Positions 1-8,622 of a stretch of 43,877 bases of DNA are shown here, one piece after another (the first letter of the stretch is position 1; each line of letters starts with the position of its first letter). Location: positions 1 to 43,877 of the forward strand of contig CABUPZ010000016.1 in the NCBI GenBank assembly GCA_902493585.1, given 5' to 3'. This DNA is from an uncultured Fusicatenibacter sp. (GTDB lineage: Bacteria; Bacillota; Clostridia; Lachnospirales; Lachnospiraceae). A model generated the notes under the pieces. It did no database searches and was not told the origin of the DNA. It saw nothing but the letters and a program-made list of their open reading frames with translations. The translations under genes and the position numbers were made by a program.

Positions 1-2
1 GG

Positions 3-1601
3 GACTATGCGCCTGGTGAAATGGTACAGGAACGGTTCACAGGCATCCTCTGGGCGGCGGCACGGTATGTGGGCGTGCTGCTCCTGCTGTTTGTCTGCAA
101 CCGCATCCAGTATGTCCTTCTGCAGTCTACCGGCCAGAAGATCATCTATGAGATCCGCAATGAGCTTTTCACCCATGTGGAGAGCCTGTCCATGCGTTTC
201 TTTGATCTGACTCCCGTAGGAAAGATCGTTACCCGCATCACCAACGATGTGGAAGCCCTCAACGACATGTACTCCAACCTTCTGATCAAGCTGTTCAAGA
301 ATCTGATCAAAATAATAGGTCTTGCGGTAGTGATGCTGATGCTGGATGTCCGGATGGCGCTGCTGTCCTTTGTACTGATCCCGGCAGTCGTGATCCTGAC
401 CGTAATCTTCAAACGAATTTCCCGGCGCACCTACCAGATCACAAGAACCAAGATCACCGCGCTGAATACCTTTCTTTCAGAAAACCTCTCCGGCATGAAA
501 GTAATCCAGATTTTCAACCGGGAGGCAGAAAAAAACAATGAGTTCAAAGGAAAAAGCGAGGAACTGTACCGCGCCAACTACCGGGAACTGATGGTCTTTG
601 CCATCTTCCGCCCCATGATTTACATGCTGTCGATCCTGGCACTTGTGATCGTACTGGCAGGCGGCAGCAACGGCGTGCTTTCCGGAACCCTGTCCATTGG
701 AACACTGTATATTTTCCTTCAGTATATCAATACATTTTTCGAACCGATCCAGGAACTGGCGGAACAACTTTCCACTCTGCAGTCCGCCATCGCCTCCGCG
801 GAAAAGATTTTTACCCTGCTGGATGTAAAGCCTGTGGTGAAAGATCCGGAAGAACCTGTGGAATTAAAGGAAATCAAAGGACGCATTGAATTCAGGCATG
901 TATGGTTCGCCTACGACGGAGAGGATTACATTCTGAAAGATGTAAGCTTTACCATTGAACCCGGACAGAGGGTTGCTTTTGTCGGCGCCACCGGCGCAGG
1001 CAAATCATCGATCCTGAATCTGATCGGCCGCTATTATGATATTCAGAAAGGGGAAATCCTGCTGGACGGCGTGGATATCCGCAGTCTGAAAAAAGAACAG
1101 CTGCGCGCCGCCATCGGACAGGTGCAGCAGGATGTATTCCTGTTTACCGGAGATATCTCCAGCAATATCCGGCTGCGCAATGAAGAAATCAGCGACGAGA
1201 CTGTGATGGAGGCAGCCCATGAGGTCAACGCAGACCATTTTATCCAGCGGCTGCCGGGACAATATCATGAAAGGGTTTCCGAACGGGGAGCCACTTTCTC
1301 TGCTGGTCAGAGACAACTCCTTTCCTTCGCCCGGACCCTGGCGTTTGATCCGACGATCCTGATTCTGGATGAAGCGACGGCAAATATCGACACTGAAACA
1401 GAACAATGGATTCAGGAGGCTCTGGAGAAGCTGATGACCGGACGGACGACGATCATGGTGGCACACCGCCTTTCCACGATTCAGCATGCGGATAAAATCA
1501 TCGTCATGCATAAGGGCAGGATCCGCGAGAGCGGGACACATCAGGAACTGCTGGAACAGAACGGACTATACAAAAAACTGTATCAGCTGCAAATTATGTA
1601 A
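3..1601 (+). CDS. ABC exporter half-transporter (permease-ATPase), 5' partial
   Basis: The reading frame is open to the left edge, so the gene starts before the window; about 533 residues are visible. The first ~290 visible residues carry several hydrophobic membrane segments of an ABC exporter transmembrane domain, and the rest is a nucleotide-binding domain. Visible motifs are Walker A GATGAGKSS (around nt 985-1010), a variant signature FSAGQRQ instead of LSGGQ (around nt 1300), Walker B ILILDEAT with the catalytic Glu kept (around nt 1355-1375), and the H-loop MVAHRLST. Such proteins pump lipids, drugs or peptides out of the cell. In Firmicutes this type commonly works as one half of a heterodimer; the partner would lie upstream, outside the window. 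The substrate cannot be told from sequence. Its 3' end overlaps the convergent psd gene by 19 bp. Confidence 0.93.
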   Translation, partial: DYAPGEMVQERFTGILWAAARYVGVLLLLFVCNRIQYVLLQSTGQKIIYEIRNELFTHVESLSMRFFDLTPVGKIVTRITNDVEALNDMYSNLLIKLFKNLIKIIGLAVVMLMLDVRMALLSFVLIPAVVILTVIFKRISRRTYQITRTKITALNTFLSENLSGMKVIQIFNREAEKNNEFKGKSEELYRANYRELMVFAIFRPMIYMLSILALVIVLAGGSNGVLSGTLSIGTLYIFLQYINTFFEPIQELAEQLSTLQSAIASAEKIFTLLDVKPVVKDPEEPVELKEIKGRIEFRHVWFAYDGEDYILKDVSFTIEPGQRVAFVGATGAGKSSILNLIGRYYDIQKGEILLDGVDIRSLKKEQLRAAIGQVQQDVFLFTGDISSNIRLRNEEISDETVMEAAHEVNADHFIQRLPGQYHERVSERGATFSAGQRQLLSFARTLAFDPTILILDEATANIDTETEQWIQEALEKLMTGRTTIMVAHRLSTIQHADKIIVMHKGRIRESGTHQELLEQNGLYKKLYQLQIM

Positions 1602-2542
1602 AGGGACGAAAGCGGCCCGGAGCCTTGGACGTGGGTGTGCGGCGGGCAGCTGAGGGTGCGGGGAATCTCTAAGCGTGCAGAAGCCCGCCCCACAGTTTCT
1701 CCCTGCCGCACGCTCACCTCAATCCCCCTGCGGGAATACTCCAGAAGATCCTGATCCGGACATACCCGCCCTTTCTGTGTTATCAGCAGGATTGTCGATC
1801 CGCCGAAAGCGAAGGTTCCCTTTTCCTGTCCGCGGCGGAACACTCTGCCCTGGCGGTGATTCTCGATTTTCCCCACCAGCAGCGCACCCACTTCCATCTG
1901 CAGCACCGTTCCGAAATTTTCCGTGCGCAGAAGGGAATATTCCCTGGTGTTTTCCTTGTAAACAGGAAATACATCGTTCGCCACAGGATTGACCGTATGA
2001 AATACACCGGGAATCCGGACAGATTCTGACTCCACACCCCGGTCGATATAGATATACCGGTGGTAATCCTCCACACTCAGCCGGAACACCCACAGGTATC
2101 CGCCGGCATAAGCTTTCGCCAGTTTGCGGTTCCGGAGCAGCCTTTCTGTCGTATAACGCGTATGTTTGATCTGAAACACAGACTTCTCATCAAGCTTTGA
2201 AACGCTGACCTTTCCGTCACAGGGGCTGACAAAATGCTCCGGCTCCATATCCACCGGACGTGCGCCGGGAAGGGCTTTTCTCTGAAAAAAGTCATTGTAA
2301 GATTCAAACGGCCCCTGTTCGTAATCAGACAGGTTCATACCGCTGGCACGGACAAACGGCCGGATCAGAAGACTGGAAGGTCTGGAAGATAAAATCTTTC
2401 CCCCCAGTTTCGACACCGCCGGCGTAACCAGCGGACGAAGCAGCAGTCTGCCCACGTAATGTCCGTACAGCCATTCCAGCAGCCGGTCCTGCGTGGAATT
2501 CTGTTCTTTGATCGTTCCATTTCTGTCGGCAATCCGATACAT
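1583..2542 (-). CDS. psd: Phosphatidylserine decarboxylase
   Basis: 319 residues. It converts phosphatidylserine to phosphatidylethanolamine at the membrane. The proenzyme cuts itself to create a pyruvoyl cofactor from the serine of a G-S-T motif, seen here as GGST (residues 247-250), so Ser249 would become the pyruvoyl group. The other members of the self-cleavage triad are visible as Asp109 in PCDG and His161 in DYHRY. Length and motif order fit the long form of the family. The start is supported by GGGAGGG 7-8 nt upstream. It is the last gene of a four-gene minus-strand operon and begins 15 nt after pssA, which makes its substrate. Its 3' end overlaps the ABC exporter tail by 19 bp, leaving no room for a terminator between the convergent genes. 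Confidence 0.95.
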   Translation of the reverse strand: MYRIADRNGTIKEQNSTQDRLLEWLYGHYVGRLLLRPLVTPAVSKLGGKILSSRPSSLLIRPFVRASGMNLSDYEQGPFESYNDFFQRKALPGARPVDMEPEHFVSPCDGKVSVSKLDEKSVFQIKHTRYTTERLLRNRKLAKAYAGGYLWVFRLSVEDYHRYIYIDRGVESESVRIPGVFHTVNPVANDVFPVYKENTREYSLLRTENFGTVLQMEVGALLVGKIENHRQGRVFRRGQEKGTFAFGGSTILLITQKGRVCPDQDLLEYSRRGIEVSVRQGETVGRASARLEIPRTLSCPPHTHVQGSGPLSSLYIICS

Positions 2543-2557
2543 ATTCTTTTCCCTCCC

Positions 2558-3226
2558 TCAGACACAGTGTATTAATCTCCACCAGCTCTGCCATGCAAAC
2601 AGAATCACCAGTACCGCCGCGGCAATCACCGCCACCAGCAAGATCAACTCTCTGACCGAAGGCTTGCGGAGTTTGAAATTCGTCACAAACAACATTCCCA
2701 CAACCGCCACCAGGAGATGTAAAAGCACTTTGAACGCCAGAGGGCTGTGAAGCAGCGGAGAGACAACAAACAGCAGCGGAAGCGCGATCGCCATGGAAGT
2801 GATCGGCAGACCCTGATAATACTTTCTCGCCTCGTCCGTCTCATTCTGGCGCTTCGCTTCCATCACATTAAAATATCCCAGCCGAATGACGCCCGCCAAT
2901 CCATAAAAGACCAGAAGGATCATGCTGCCGATATAACGCATTCCCAGCTGATAGCACAGCACGATTGGAAAAACTCCGAAGCAGACCACATCACACAACG
3001 AATCGATCTGAATCCCGAAATTTTTTTCATCTTCCGTCCGTTCCTTCTTGGTCCGGGCAATCTTTCCGTCAAACATATCGCACAGCCCGGAAAACGCCAG
3101 GAAAAAAATCGCCCAGCGCACATGGCCCGTCGACGCGCAGAAAATCCCGGAAACCGCAGATGCAAAACTGATATAGGTCAAAATCACCGTGTAATCGTAA
3201 AACCAATCATAAACCATCCTCCTCAT
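2558..3226 (-). CDS. pssA: CDP-diacylglycerol-serine O-phosphatidyltransferase
   Basis: 222-residue membrane protein of the CDP-alcohol phosphatidyltransferase family. It joins CDP-diacylglycerol and serine to give phosphatidylserine. The family signature D-G-x2-A-R...G-x3-D-x3-D is visible as DGKIAR followed 12 residues later by GIQIDSLCD. The 12-residue gap is longer than the usual 8-9, but I recall this variant in related clostridial PssA proteins. Several hydrophobic helices surround the motif. The gene overlaps the upstream flippase-like gene by 20 bp and precedes psd by 15 bp, so serine transfer and decarboxylation are co-transcribed. The start is ambiguous: ATG at 3226, or ATG at 3217 sitting directly on an AGGAGG. 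Confidence 0.93.
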   Translation of the reverse strand: MRRMVYDWFYDYTVILTYISFASAVSGIFCASTGHVRWAIFFLAFSGLCDMFDGKIARTKKERTEDEKNFGIQIDSLCDVVCFGVFPIVLCYQLGMRYIGSMILLVFYGLAGVIRLGYFNVMEAKRQNETDEARKYYQGLPITSMAIALPLLFVVSPLLHSPLAFKVLLHLLVAVVGMLFVTNFKLRKPSVRELILLVAVIAAAVLVILFAWQSWWRLIHCV

Positions 3227-4244
3227 TTGTTCTTATGGAATAATAAATCTGAGCCACAACGGTAAACAATGCGCTGATCAGCAGCTGGCTGTAATATCCA
3301 AGCCCTCTGGAAAGCACCATCGCCGGCAGCAGAACGCCAGGAAAAACCGTTGAAAAAATGTTCAGGAACAGTGTCTCACTGATGCCCATTCCCCCCGGCA
3401 GCGGCAGCATATCCACGGAAACCGAGATCACCGCCTGCAGCAGGATCACATCCAAAAGGGAAGCGCCGTGCATCCGAAACGCCAGGTAGACAAACCATGT
3501 AACAGAAAACAACGCGATTCTCTGGAGAAATGTGAGAACGATCACATGAAATAAAACTTTTTTGTGCTCTTTCAGATAGGCCGCCGTCTCCCGGTAAACC
3601 TCCATAGAATCTTTCAGCTTCTGCCTGCGCGCTTCTTTCTTTTTCATCAGACGCATACGCTCCAGAAAATCCATTCCTTTCAAGAGCATGTCCTCCGCCA
3701 TAACCGGATGAAAGACAAGGATCGTCATAAAAGCCACGCAGAACACATTCAGCGTCAGCCCCAGATAATAAACTGGCAGAATCCCCTCCAGATACCTGTG
3801 TAGAAATCCTCTTCCAAAGATCAGAATCCCCAGGCCGATCACGACCAGCACCAGCTTATAGGTAATCGTGACCACCATTAAAATGACCGTCGACACCGGT
3901 ATCGGTATCTTCTCTTTCTTCATATAATAGATCTGCATCGGCTGACCTCCGCTGGCAGAGGGCGTGATACAACTGAAGAAAAATCCCACAGAGGAAAACA
4001 GAAAACAGATCCTTTTTTTCAGCCGGATTCCAAAGGAACGCATCATATACCAGATGATGATGGACTCTCCCCAGATAAAAAAGACCACCAGACAAACGCC
4101 GGGAATCAGCCATTTTATCTGTGAACTGCGGATAGCTTCCACCATCGCTCCGAGATCTTCCCCGTGGAAAACGCCGTATACCGTCAGTCCAAATACCACA
4201 ATCAGAAAACTTACATTAAACAGCGCTTTCTTCTTCGTCTGCAT
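3207..4244 (-). CDS. Flippase-like / lysylphosphatidylglycerol synthase TM-region protein (YbhN/MprF-N family)
   Basis: 345 residues, mostly hydrophobic, with about eight predicted membrane helices. It resembles the stand-alone transmembrane domain that in MprF flips aminoacylated phosphatidylglycerol across the membrane. The glycine/proline-rich stretch LPLPGGMGISE near residue 285 and the region SSVGFFFSCITPSASGG (around residues 85-101) are typical of this family. No cytosolic aminoacyltransferase domain is present. The start has AGGAGG 7 nt upstream and overlaps the PAP2 gene by 29 bp, implying coupled translation. Placement in an operon with pssA and psd suggests a role in moving a phospholipid or lipid-linked intermediate between leaflets. 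The substrate is inference only. Confidence 0.85.
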   Translation of the reverse strand: MQTKKKALFNVSFLIVVFGLTVYGVFHGEDLGAMVEAIRSSQIKWLIPGVCLVVFFIWGESIIIWYMMRSFGIRLKKRICFLFSSVGFFFSCITPSASGGQPMQIYYMKKEKIPIPVSTVILMVVTITYKLVLVVIGLGILIFGRGFLHRYLEGILPVYYLGLTLNVFCVAFMTILVFHPVMAEDMLLKGMDFLERMRLMKKKEARRQKLKDSMEVYRETAAYLKEHKKVLFHVIVLTFLQRIALFSVTWFVYLAFRMHGASLLDVILLQAVISVSVDMLPLPGGMGISETLFLNIFSTVFPGVLLPAMVLSRGLGYYSQLLISALFTVVAQIYYSIRTNEEDGL

Positions 4245-4941
4245 GGAGCACCTCCTTTTTTCCGCGGAAGATCCGGTCGTTGACTCCGTCCAGAACTTTT
4301 CGGTAGATGCCAGACACCGCCGGAAGTTTTCCCACTCTCAGACAGATTTCCGCCAGCAGGATTCCTCCCGCCACATCCACGATCACATGCTGCTTCGTCG
4401 TCAGCGTGGAGACACATACCAGCAGAGCCATCACACAGGAAAATCTCCGGTACCATACCGGAAGATCCTCTCTGTCCCGAATTCCGATATAGCAGAACCA
4501 GCTGACCAGGCAGTGAATCGAAGGAAAGAGATTGTCTGCCGCATCCAAGGAATATACCCAAAGCATCACCTGATTCCAGAACCCGTCAGGCACCACTTCC
4601 GGCCGGATATTTGTGGTCGGAAACGCAAGATAAAAGACCAGACAGATGACTCTTGAAAGAAAATCTCCCGCAAAAAAACAGCAGACCTCCTCCTTCCCCT
4701 GGCGCGCGATCAGAATATAATTGACCGCCCAGAACAGATAACATCCCAGGTAAATGGCAGCCGACGGGGCGAAAAATGGAATCATCCGATCGATAGGTGT
4801 TTCAATATTATGGTGTATCCATCCGCCGGCAATGGCTCTTGCTCCGGCATACACCACCGTATTAAACAGAAACGCGAAAATCACCGCAAAATAACTGTAC
4901 CGCGGCATCAACGCCGCTGTTCGTATCTTCTTTTTGTTCAT
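4216..4941 (-). CDS. PAP2-superfamily membrane phosphatase
   Basis: 241 residues with about six membrane helices. The PAP2 acid phosphatase/inositol-phosphotransferase motifs are visible: PSIH in a stretch ending GIRDRED, and the C-terminal TTKQHVIVDVAGG with the catalytic His and partner Asp. Family members dephosphorylate lipid phosphates (phosphatidic acid, undecaprenyl diphosphate) or exchange phospho-head-groups on the outer side of the membrane. The start has GAGGGGAG 6 nt upstream. As first gene of the PAP2 - flippase - pssA - psd operon it probably works on a phospholipid-related substrate. A strong hairpin lies 27-92 nt upstream of the start, so the operon leader may be attenuated or partly served by read-through. 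Confidence 0.88.
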   Translation of the reverse strand: MNKKKIRTAALMPRYSYFAVIFAFLFNTVVYAGARAIAGGWIHHNIETPIDRMIPFFAPSAAIYLGCYLFWAVNYILIARQGKEEVCCFFAGDFLSRVICLVFYLAFPTTNIRPEVVPDGFWNQVMLWVYSLDAADNLFPSIHCLVSWFCYIGIRDREDLPVWYRRFSCVMALLVCVSTLTTKQHVIVDVAGGILLAEICLRVGKLPAVSGIYRKVLDGVNDRIFRGKKEVLHADEEESAV

Positions 4942-4967
4942 TTTCTTCTCCCCTCTTTTTCAACACA

Positions 4968-5033
4968 AAATCCCCCTGATACGCTGACCGGGATTCGTGT
5001 TTCAATGACACGGTCAGTATATCAGGGGGATTC
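4968..5033 (-). terminator. Long hairpin between the carboxypeptidase gene and the PAP2 operon
   Basis: Arms AATCCCCCTGATA and TATCAGGGGGATT pair perfectly, with an inner CTGACCG/CGGTCAG stem and a loop of about 20 nt. Read on the minus strand the stem is followed by TTTTGTGTTG, so it can terminate the upstream carboxypeptidase transcript. It sits only about 27 nt before the PAP2 start codon, so it could also be part of that operon's leader. Confidence 0.7.
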
Positions 5034-5186
5034 TTTGGTTACAATAGCCCCGCCTCTTTCTTCAAAAAACATTAAGAGCCGCTCAAATTTTTCGTTATCT
5101 TCCTTCGTTTTTTCTTGTAATTTCTCTAAGAATTTCTGATGTTTACGAAAGAAAAACTTAAATTTTTCAAATATAATTGTTACGGG

Positions 5187-6113
5187 TCAGCTACAGTATT
5201 TTTCCAGATATTCCTCCAGACACAGTTCTTCCTCATACATGATCTTCGCCGCTTCTTTTCCCACATAACGGTAATGCCATGGCTCATAAATAATGCCGGT
5301 CAATGCGCTTTTGTCCGACGGATACCGGAGGACAAATCCATATTTCCAGCTGTTTTTCATCAGCCACTTCTGTACCGGAGTATTCTCCTGCTCCGTCTCC
5401 AGTTCCGAATAACTGCTGTCCACAATATCCAGCGCCAGACCGAGTTCATGCTCACTGGTGCCCGGAACAGCCACAGTCTTCGCCGCCTCCACGGCAACGT
5501 CCTCTTCCGGATACCCCGCCCGGATCAGGCGGTATTCCTTATCTGCGATCAACGCCTCCTGCTTTTCCCTGGAACGCCAGGACGAGCAGATGACCGGATT
5601 CATCCCCTCCCCGCGGCAGTCGTCCATCATCTGCTGAAGCATCGGATAACATCTGGCGTCAACGGCCTGGCCGTTGCTGAGTTCCTCCAGTTCCACCTGA
5701 TAATCCTCCGGAATCGCATTCCATGGATTAACAAGGATCAGATTCCATTTTTCAGAACAGGAGCGTATATGTGTAATCCCCTCGTCGCCGGAACCTCCGG
5801 CTGTCACAACTTCCTCTTTTCCAATACCCTCATCGATCTTCAATCCTACTGAAAACAGACCTCCCCCGTCTGCCTCCGCCACATTTTCCATATTCGCCGC
5901 AGCACCTTTCGTCTCTTCCCAAAATTCCTCTTCCGCGCGATGTTGTTTTATATTCATGAACTTTTCCACTCCCATCAAAAGCAGAAGAATCGCCAGAAAC
6001 GCCAGCACGGTCAGTCTCAGATACAGAACTTCTTTTCTTCTCTTTTTCCTCAACCTCCTCCGTACCGCTTCTCTTTCTTCAAAGCCTGATGTCATTTCTT
6101 TTCTGTCCGGCAT
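5187..6113 (-). CDS. Membrane-anchored D-alanyl-D-alanine carboxypeptidase (VanY-like, peptidase M15B)
   Basis: Zinc peptidase that trims the terminal D-Ala from peptidoglycan stem peptides outside the cell. After a short basic cytosolic tail there is one membrane anchor (LTVLAFLAILLLLMG), a linker, then the M15B domain. The metal-binding motif SEHELGLALD and the C-terminal EPWHYRYVG are both intact, and the region SSWRSREKQ is typical of VanY. I place the start at ATG 6113, which has GAGGTG 7 nt upstream; an in-frame ATG at 6146 would add 11 residues but its Shine-Dalgarno touches the codon. It lies downstream of a two-component system. An element like the one before the regulator gene precedes it at 6241-6259, so it may be controlled by that system. 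Confidence 0.9.
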   Translation of the reverse strand: MPDRKEMTSGFEEREAVRRRLRKKRRKEVLYLRLTVLAFLAILLLLMGVEKFMNIKQHRAEEEFWEETKGAAANMENVAEADGGGLFSVGLKIDEGIGKEEVVTAGGSGDEGITHIRSCSEKWNLILVNPWNAIPEDYQVELEELSNGQAVDARCYPMLQQMMDDCRGEGMNPVICSSWRSREKQEALIADKEYRLIRAGYPEEDVAVEAAKTVAVPGTSEHELGLALDIVDSSYSELETEQENTPVQKWLMKNSWKYGFVLRYPSDKSALTGIIYEPWHYRYVGKEAAKIMYEEELCLEEYLEKYCS

Positions 6114-6240
6114 AACTTTCACCTCGTGATCCCTGTGATTTCGCATCTCCCCTGCCGCCCCTTTCTGAAGCTTTCAGGCAGATACGTTATTTACGTTATG
6201 CCCATATTTTAGCGGATTCTTTCCTACAAACAGCATGTTT

Positions 6241-6259
6241 CCGGCATCAGAACGCCATC
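6241..6259. promoter_or_regulatory. Candidate response-regulator binding element
   Basis: CCGGCATCAGAACGCCATC here matches CCGGCATCAAAACGGCATC at 9338-9356 in 17 of 19 positions. Both copies lie in upstream regions of minus-strand genes: the carboxypeptidase here and the response regulator there. Two half-sites spaced about 11 bp apart are typical of OmpR/PhoB-family binding. The function is inferred. Confidence 0.5.
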
Positions 6260-6295
6260 TTTTCTCTTACAGAGCATCCTTTCTCCCGCATATGC

Positions 6296-7225
6296 CTAAT
6301 TGATCTGATACCAGGAACCGTCCAGCATGGTCCGGAAAGGAATGGTCACCTCACTTCCCCTGCTGTCCTCAAACACCAGATATCCGGTCATGACTGTTTC
6401 ATAAGCATCACGCTCCACTTTCCCATACACCGTATCCTGCAGTTTCAGCTCATAATATTCTTCACAGAAGCTGCCGACCTTCTGCATCATCTCCTGCAGG
6501 AATACTTCCCCTTCCTGGTAATGTTCCGTCCGGTCCGTCTCGAAACTCTCAATCCGTCGATTTTTCTCCTCATCCGTCATTCCCTTCTGCCAGGAAAAAC
6601 TTACCACTTTTCCGCTTCTGTCATCGATCATCAGATTCAGGACATCCCCCTGAACATTGGAAAGCTGACATTGCCACAAAACGGCTGCGGTACTCCCCTT
6701 TGCGTTTTCATCCAGAGTATCACCGTCTTCCTCATCCAGCGTCCCCAGTTCTGTTTCATCCCAGTTCCCCTGTATGGTATCATATTCACGCTCCATGTCT
6801 TCTGCCGCATTTTCCCAATCCCCGGTATCGGTTTCATACCCCCAGGCATCGAGATTCATATCCCCGCCACTGTAATAGGAAATAGCAATCAGCGGATATT
6901 CGTCATGGTAAGAAAAAGAACGCATTTCCACAAGTCCCGCGTCCGCCAGGCTTTCCAGTGCCCTCTGCTCCAGTTCCTCCATCTCCGATTTTTCCCGAAC
7001 CACACCGTATTCCAGTTCAAAACTGGTGTACCCGCTGCTTATCAGCTGAAGCACGTCTGACATCTCTTCCATGGATTCCACCTGAACGCTGTCCGTCTCA
7101 AATTCCGTCGTCTCCGTTTCCAGCCTCCGGTCTACCACCGCTGTCACTGCTTCCGGGGCAAAAAATCCAACGATCAGTATCCCCATCGTCAAAAACGTGG
7201 AAGCAATCATCGTACCAGCTTTCAT
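6296..7225 (-). CDS. Membrane-anchored protein of unknown function, co-transcribed with the two-component system
   Basis: 309 residues. The N-terminal ~30 residues form a single hydrophobic segment (signal or membrane anchor), followed by an acidic, Glu/Thr-rich extracytoplasmic linker and a mixed domain rich in Tyr, Trp and charged residues. I do not recognise a characterised family. The start codon overlaps the sensor-kinase stop as ATGA, with GGAGGG 6-7 nt upstream, so translation is coupled. By position it may sense or modulate signalling by the kinase, as extracytoplasmic accessory proteins of other Firmicutes kinases do. That role is inference. Confidence 0.75.
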   Translation of the reverse strand: MKAGTMIASTFLTMGILIVGFFAPEAVTAVVDRRLETETTEFETDSVQVESMEEMSDVLQLISSGYTSFELEYGVVREKSEMEELEQRALESLADAGLVEMRSFSYHDEYPLIAISYYSGGDMNLDAWGYETDTGDWENAAEDMEREYDTIQGNWDETELGTLDEEDGDTLDENAKGSTAAVLWQCQLSNVQGDVLNLMIDDRSGKVVSFSWQKGMTDEEKNRRIESFETDRTEHYQEGEVFLQEMMQKVGSFCEEYYELKLQDTVYGKVERDAYETVMTGYLVFEDSRGSEVTIPFRTMLDGSWYQIN

Positions 7226-8622
7226 AGACGCCCTCCCTTCAATTCCGCAGTCACTTTCGTTCCCCTGCCTTCCTGGCTCTCAAAATGCAGAGAACCCTTA
7301 TGAAGCTCCGCAATCTTCGCGCAGAGTGTCAGACCCAGCCCGGCGCCTCCCTGCCGCCGGGATCTTGATTTGTCCACCCGGTAAAAAGCTTCTGTCAGAC
7401 GCTCCAACGATTCCGCCGGAATTCCCGGACCATTGTCCTCCACGCGGAGCGTACATCCCTCATCGGTAGTCTCCACGGAAACTGTCACCTCTCCGCCATC
7501 GGACAGAGCCTTTCGTGCGTTATCCAGCAGATTGACCAGCAGAGAACGAAACAGATCCGGCTCCAGCATACAGCGCCCTTTCCCGCAGCGGCAGGTCAGC
7601 ACAATCCCCTGCTCCCGATACCCCGGTTCCAGATGTTCCACCATATCCCGGACAATCCGCCCAGGGTTCTGTTCGGAAAGAACAATTTCCTCCTGGTCCG
7701 CAACATAGATATCCAACAATTTCAAAGACAGGCGCTCCAGCCTTTTTCCTTCCGAAAAAATATAATTCGCCGCGTCCCTGCGTTCTTCCTCCGTCAGATC
7801 CTGGCTGCGCAGCAGATCCGCATAGCCCAGCACCGCCGTCATCGGCGTCTTCAGCTCATGGGTAAAACTGCTGACAAACCGCTCCTGGCGTTCCACCGAT
7901 TCCTTCAGATCCAGAATATTCTGTTCCACCTGTCCCGCCATCCGGTCGAAATCCTCCGAAAGGCGCCCAATCTCATCTCCGGAACGGATTCCGGACCGGT
8001 AGCTGAAATTTCCCTGGGCGATCTCCCTGGCTCCTTTGGAGAGTCTGGACAACGACCTGGTCAGAACCAGAGCCATCGTATAAGCCAGAGCCGCGCATAA
8101 TACCGTCATTCCAAGGAAAATCCTCCGGTACGCCTCCTGCTGCTGCTCTCTGGTATGATAAAGCATGGAAATATTGTGTGCCATATCCAGATACAGCGTT
8201 CTGTCCCCGGCAAGAAAAGCGCCGGAAAGCTGGAGATACCGCTCCCCGGCGCCATCCTCAAAATAAGTGACCGCGCAGTGCTGGGTATCCACCGTTCCCC
8301 TGGAATCTTTGAAATACTCTGCGGCATCCCCGCTGCTGTACAGCCTGCCGTCCTCCGAATACAGACTGATCGCCGACCAGGAACCTCCCTGATCGGAAAG
8401 ATGCCGGAAAAGAGCCTGAATCTCCTCCGTGCTGGACCACGTCTCCAGTTCTCCCGTCATCTGCAGCGTATAGATCAACATCCGGTAAGAATTCTTTGCC
8501 GCTTCCTTCTCTCTGTCCAGGCCGTCCTGGAAAGAAATGGCAATCAGCGCGCTGCTCCCGATGCCGAACAGTACCGCCATCAGACACAGCATACAGAATG
8601 TAATCTTCAAACGAAATTTCAT
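7222..8622 (-). CDS. Sensor histidine kinase
   Basis: 466 residues. Two membrane helices (about residues 8-30 and 168-188) flank an extracellular sensing loop, followed by a HAMP region (about 188-240). The HisKA box SFTHELKTPM carries the phospho-accepting His255. The ATPase domain has the N-box NLLDNARKAL and the glycine boxes VEDNGPGIP and GGAGLGLT. The start at ATG 8622 is chosen because it overlaps the response-regulator stop as ATGA; a longer frame begins at 8679 but would intrude 60 nt into the regulator. It phosphorylates the partner regulator encoded immediately upstream. The signal is unknown; the neighbouring D,D-carboxypeptidase suggests the cell envelope. Confidence 0.94.
   Translation of the reverse strand: MKFRLKITFCMLCLMAVLFGIGSSALIAISFQDGLDREKEAAKNSYRMLIYTLQMTGELETWSSTEEIQALFRHLSDQGGSWSAISLYSEDGRLYSSGDAAEYFKDSRGTVDTQHCAVTYFEDGAGERYLQLSGAFLAGDRTLYLDMAHNISMLYHTREQQQEAYRRIFLGMTVLCAALAYTMALVLTRSLSRLSKGAREIAQGNFSYRSGIRSGDEIGRLSEDFDRMAGQVEQNILDLKESVERQERFVSSFTHELKTPMTAVLGYADLLRSQDLTEEERRDAANYIFSEGKRLERLSLKLLDIYVADQEEIVLSEQNPGRIVRDMVEHLEPGYREQGIVLTCRCGKGRCMLEPDLFRSLLVNLLDNARKALSDGGEVTVSVETTDEGCTLRVEDNGPGIPAESLERLTEAFYRVDKSRSRRQGGAGLGLTLCAKIAELHKGSLHFESQEGRGTKVTAELKGGRL

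Noticed and set aside
5040..5186. A 55-codon open stretch after the carboxypeptidase stop, in the same frame, rich in Lys/Glu and Phe
   Set aside because: It has no usable start codon or ribosome site, except a late ATG for 16 residues; it could be chance or a relic.
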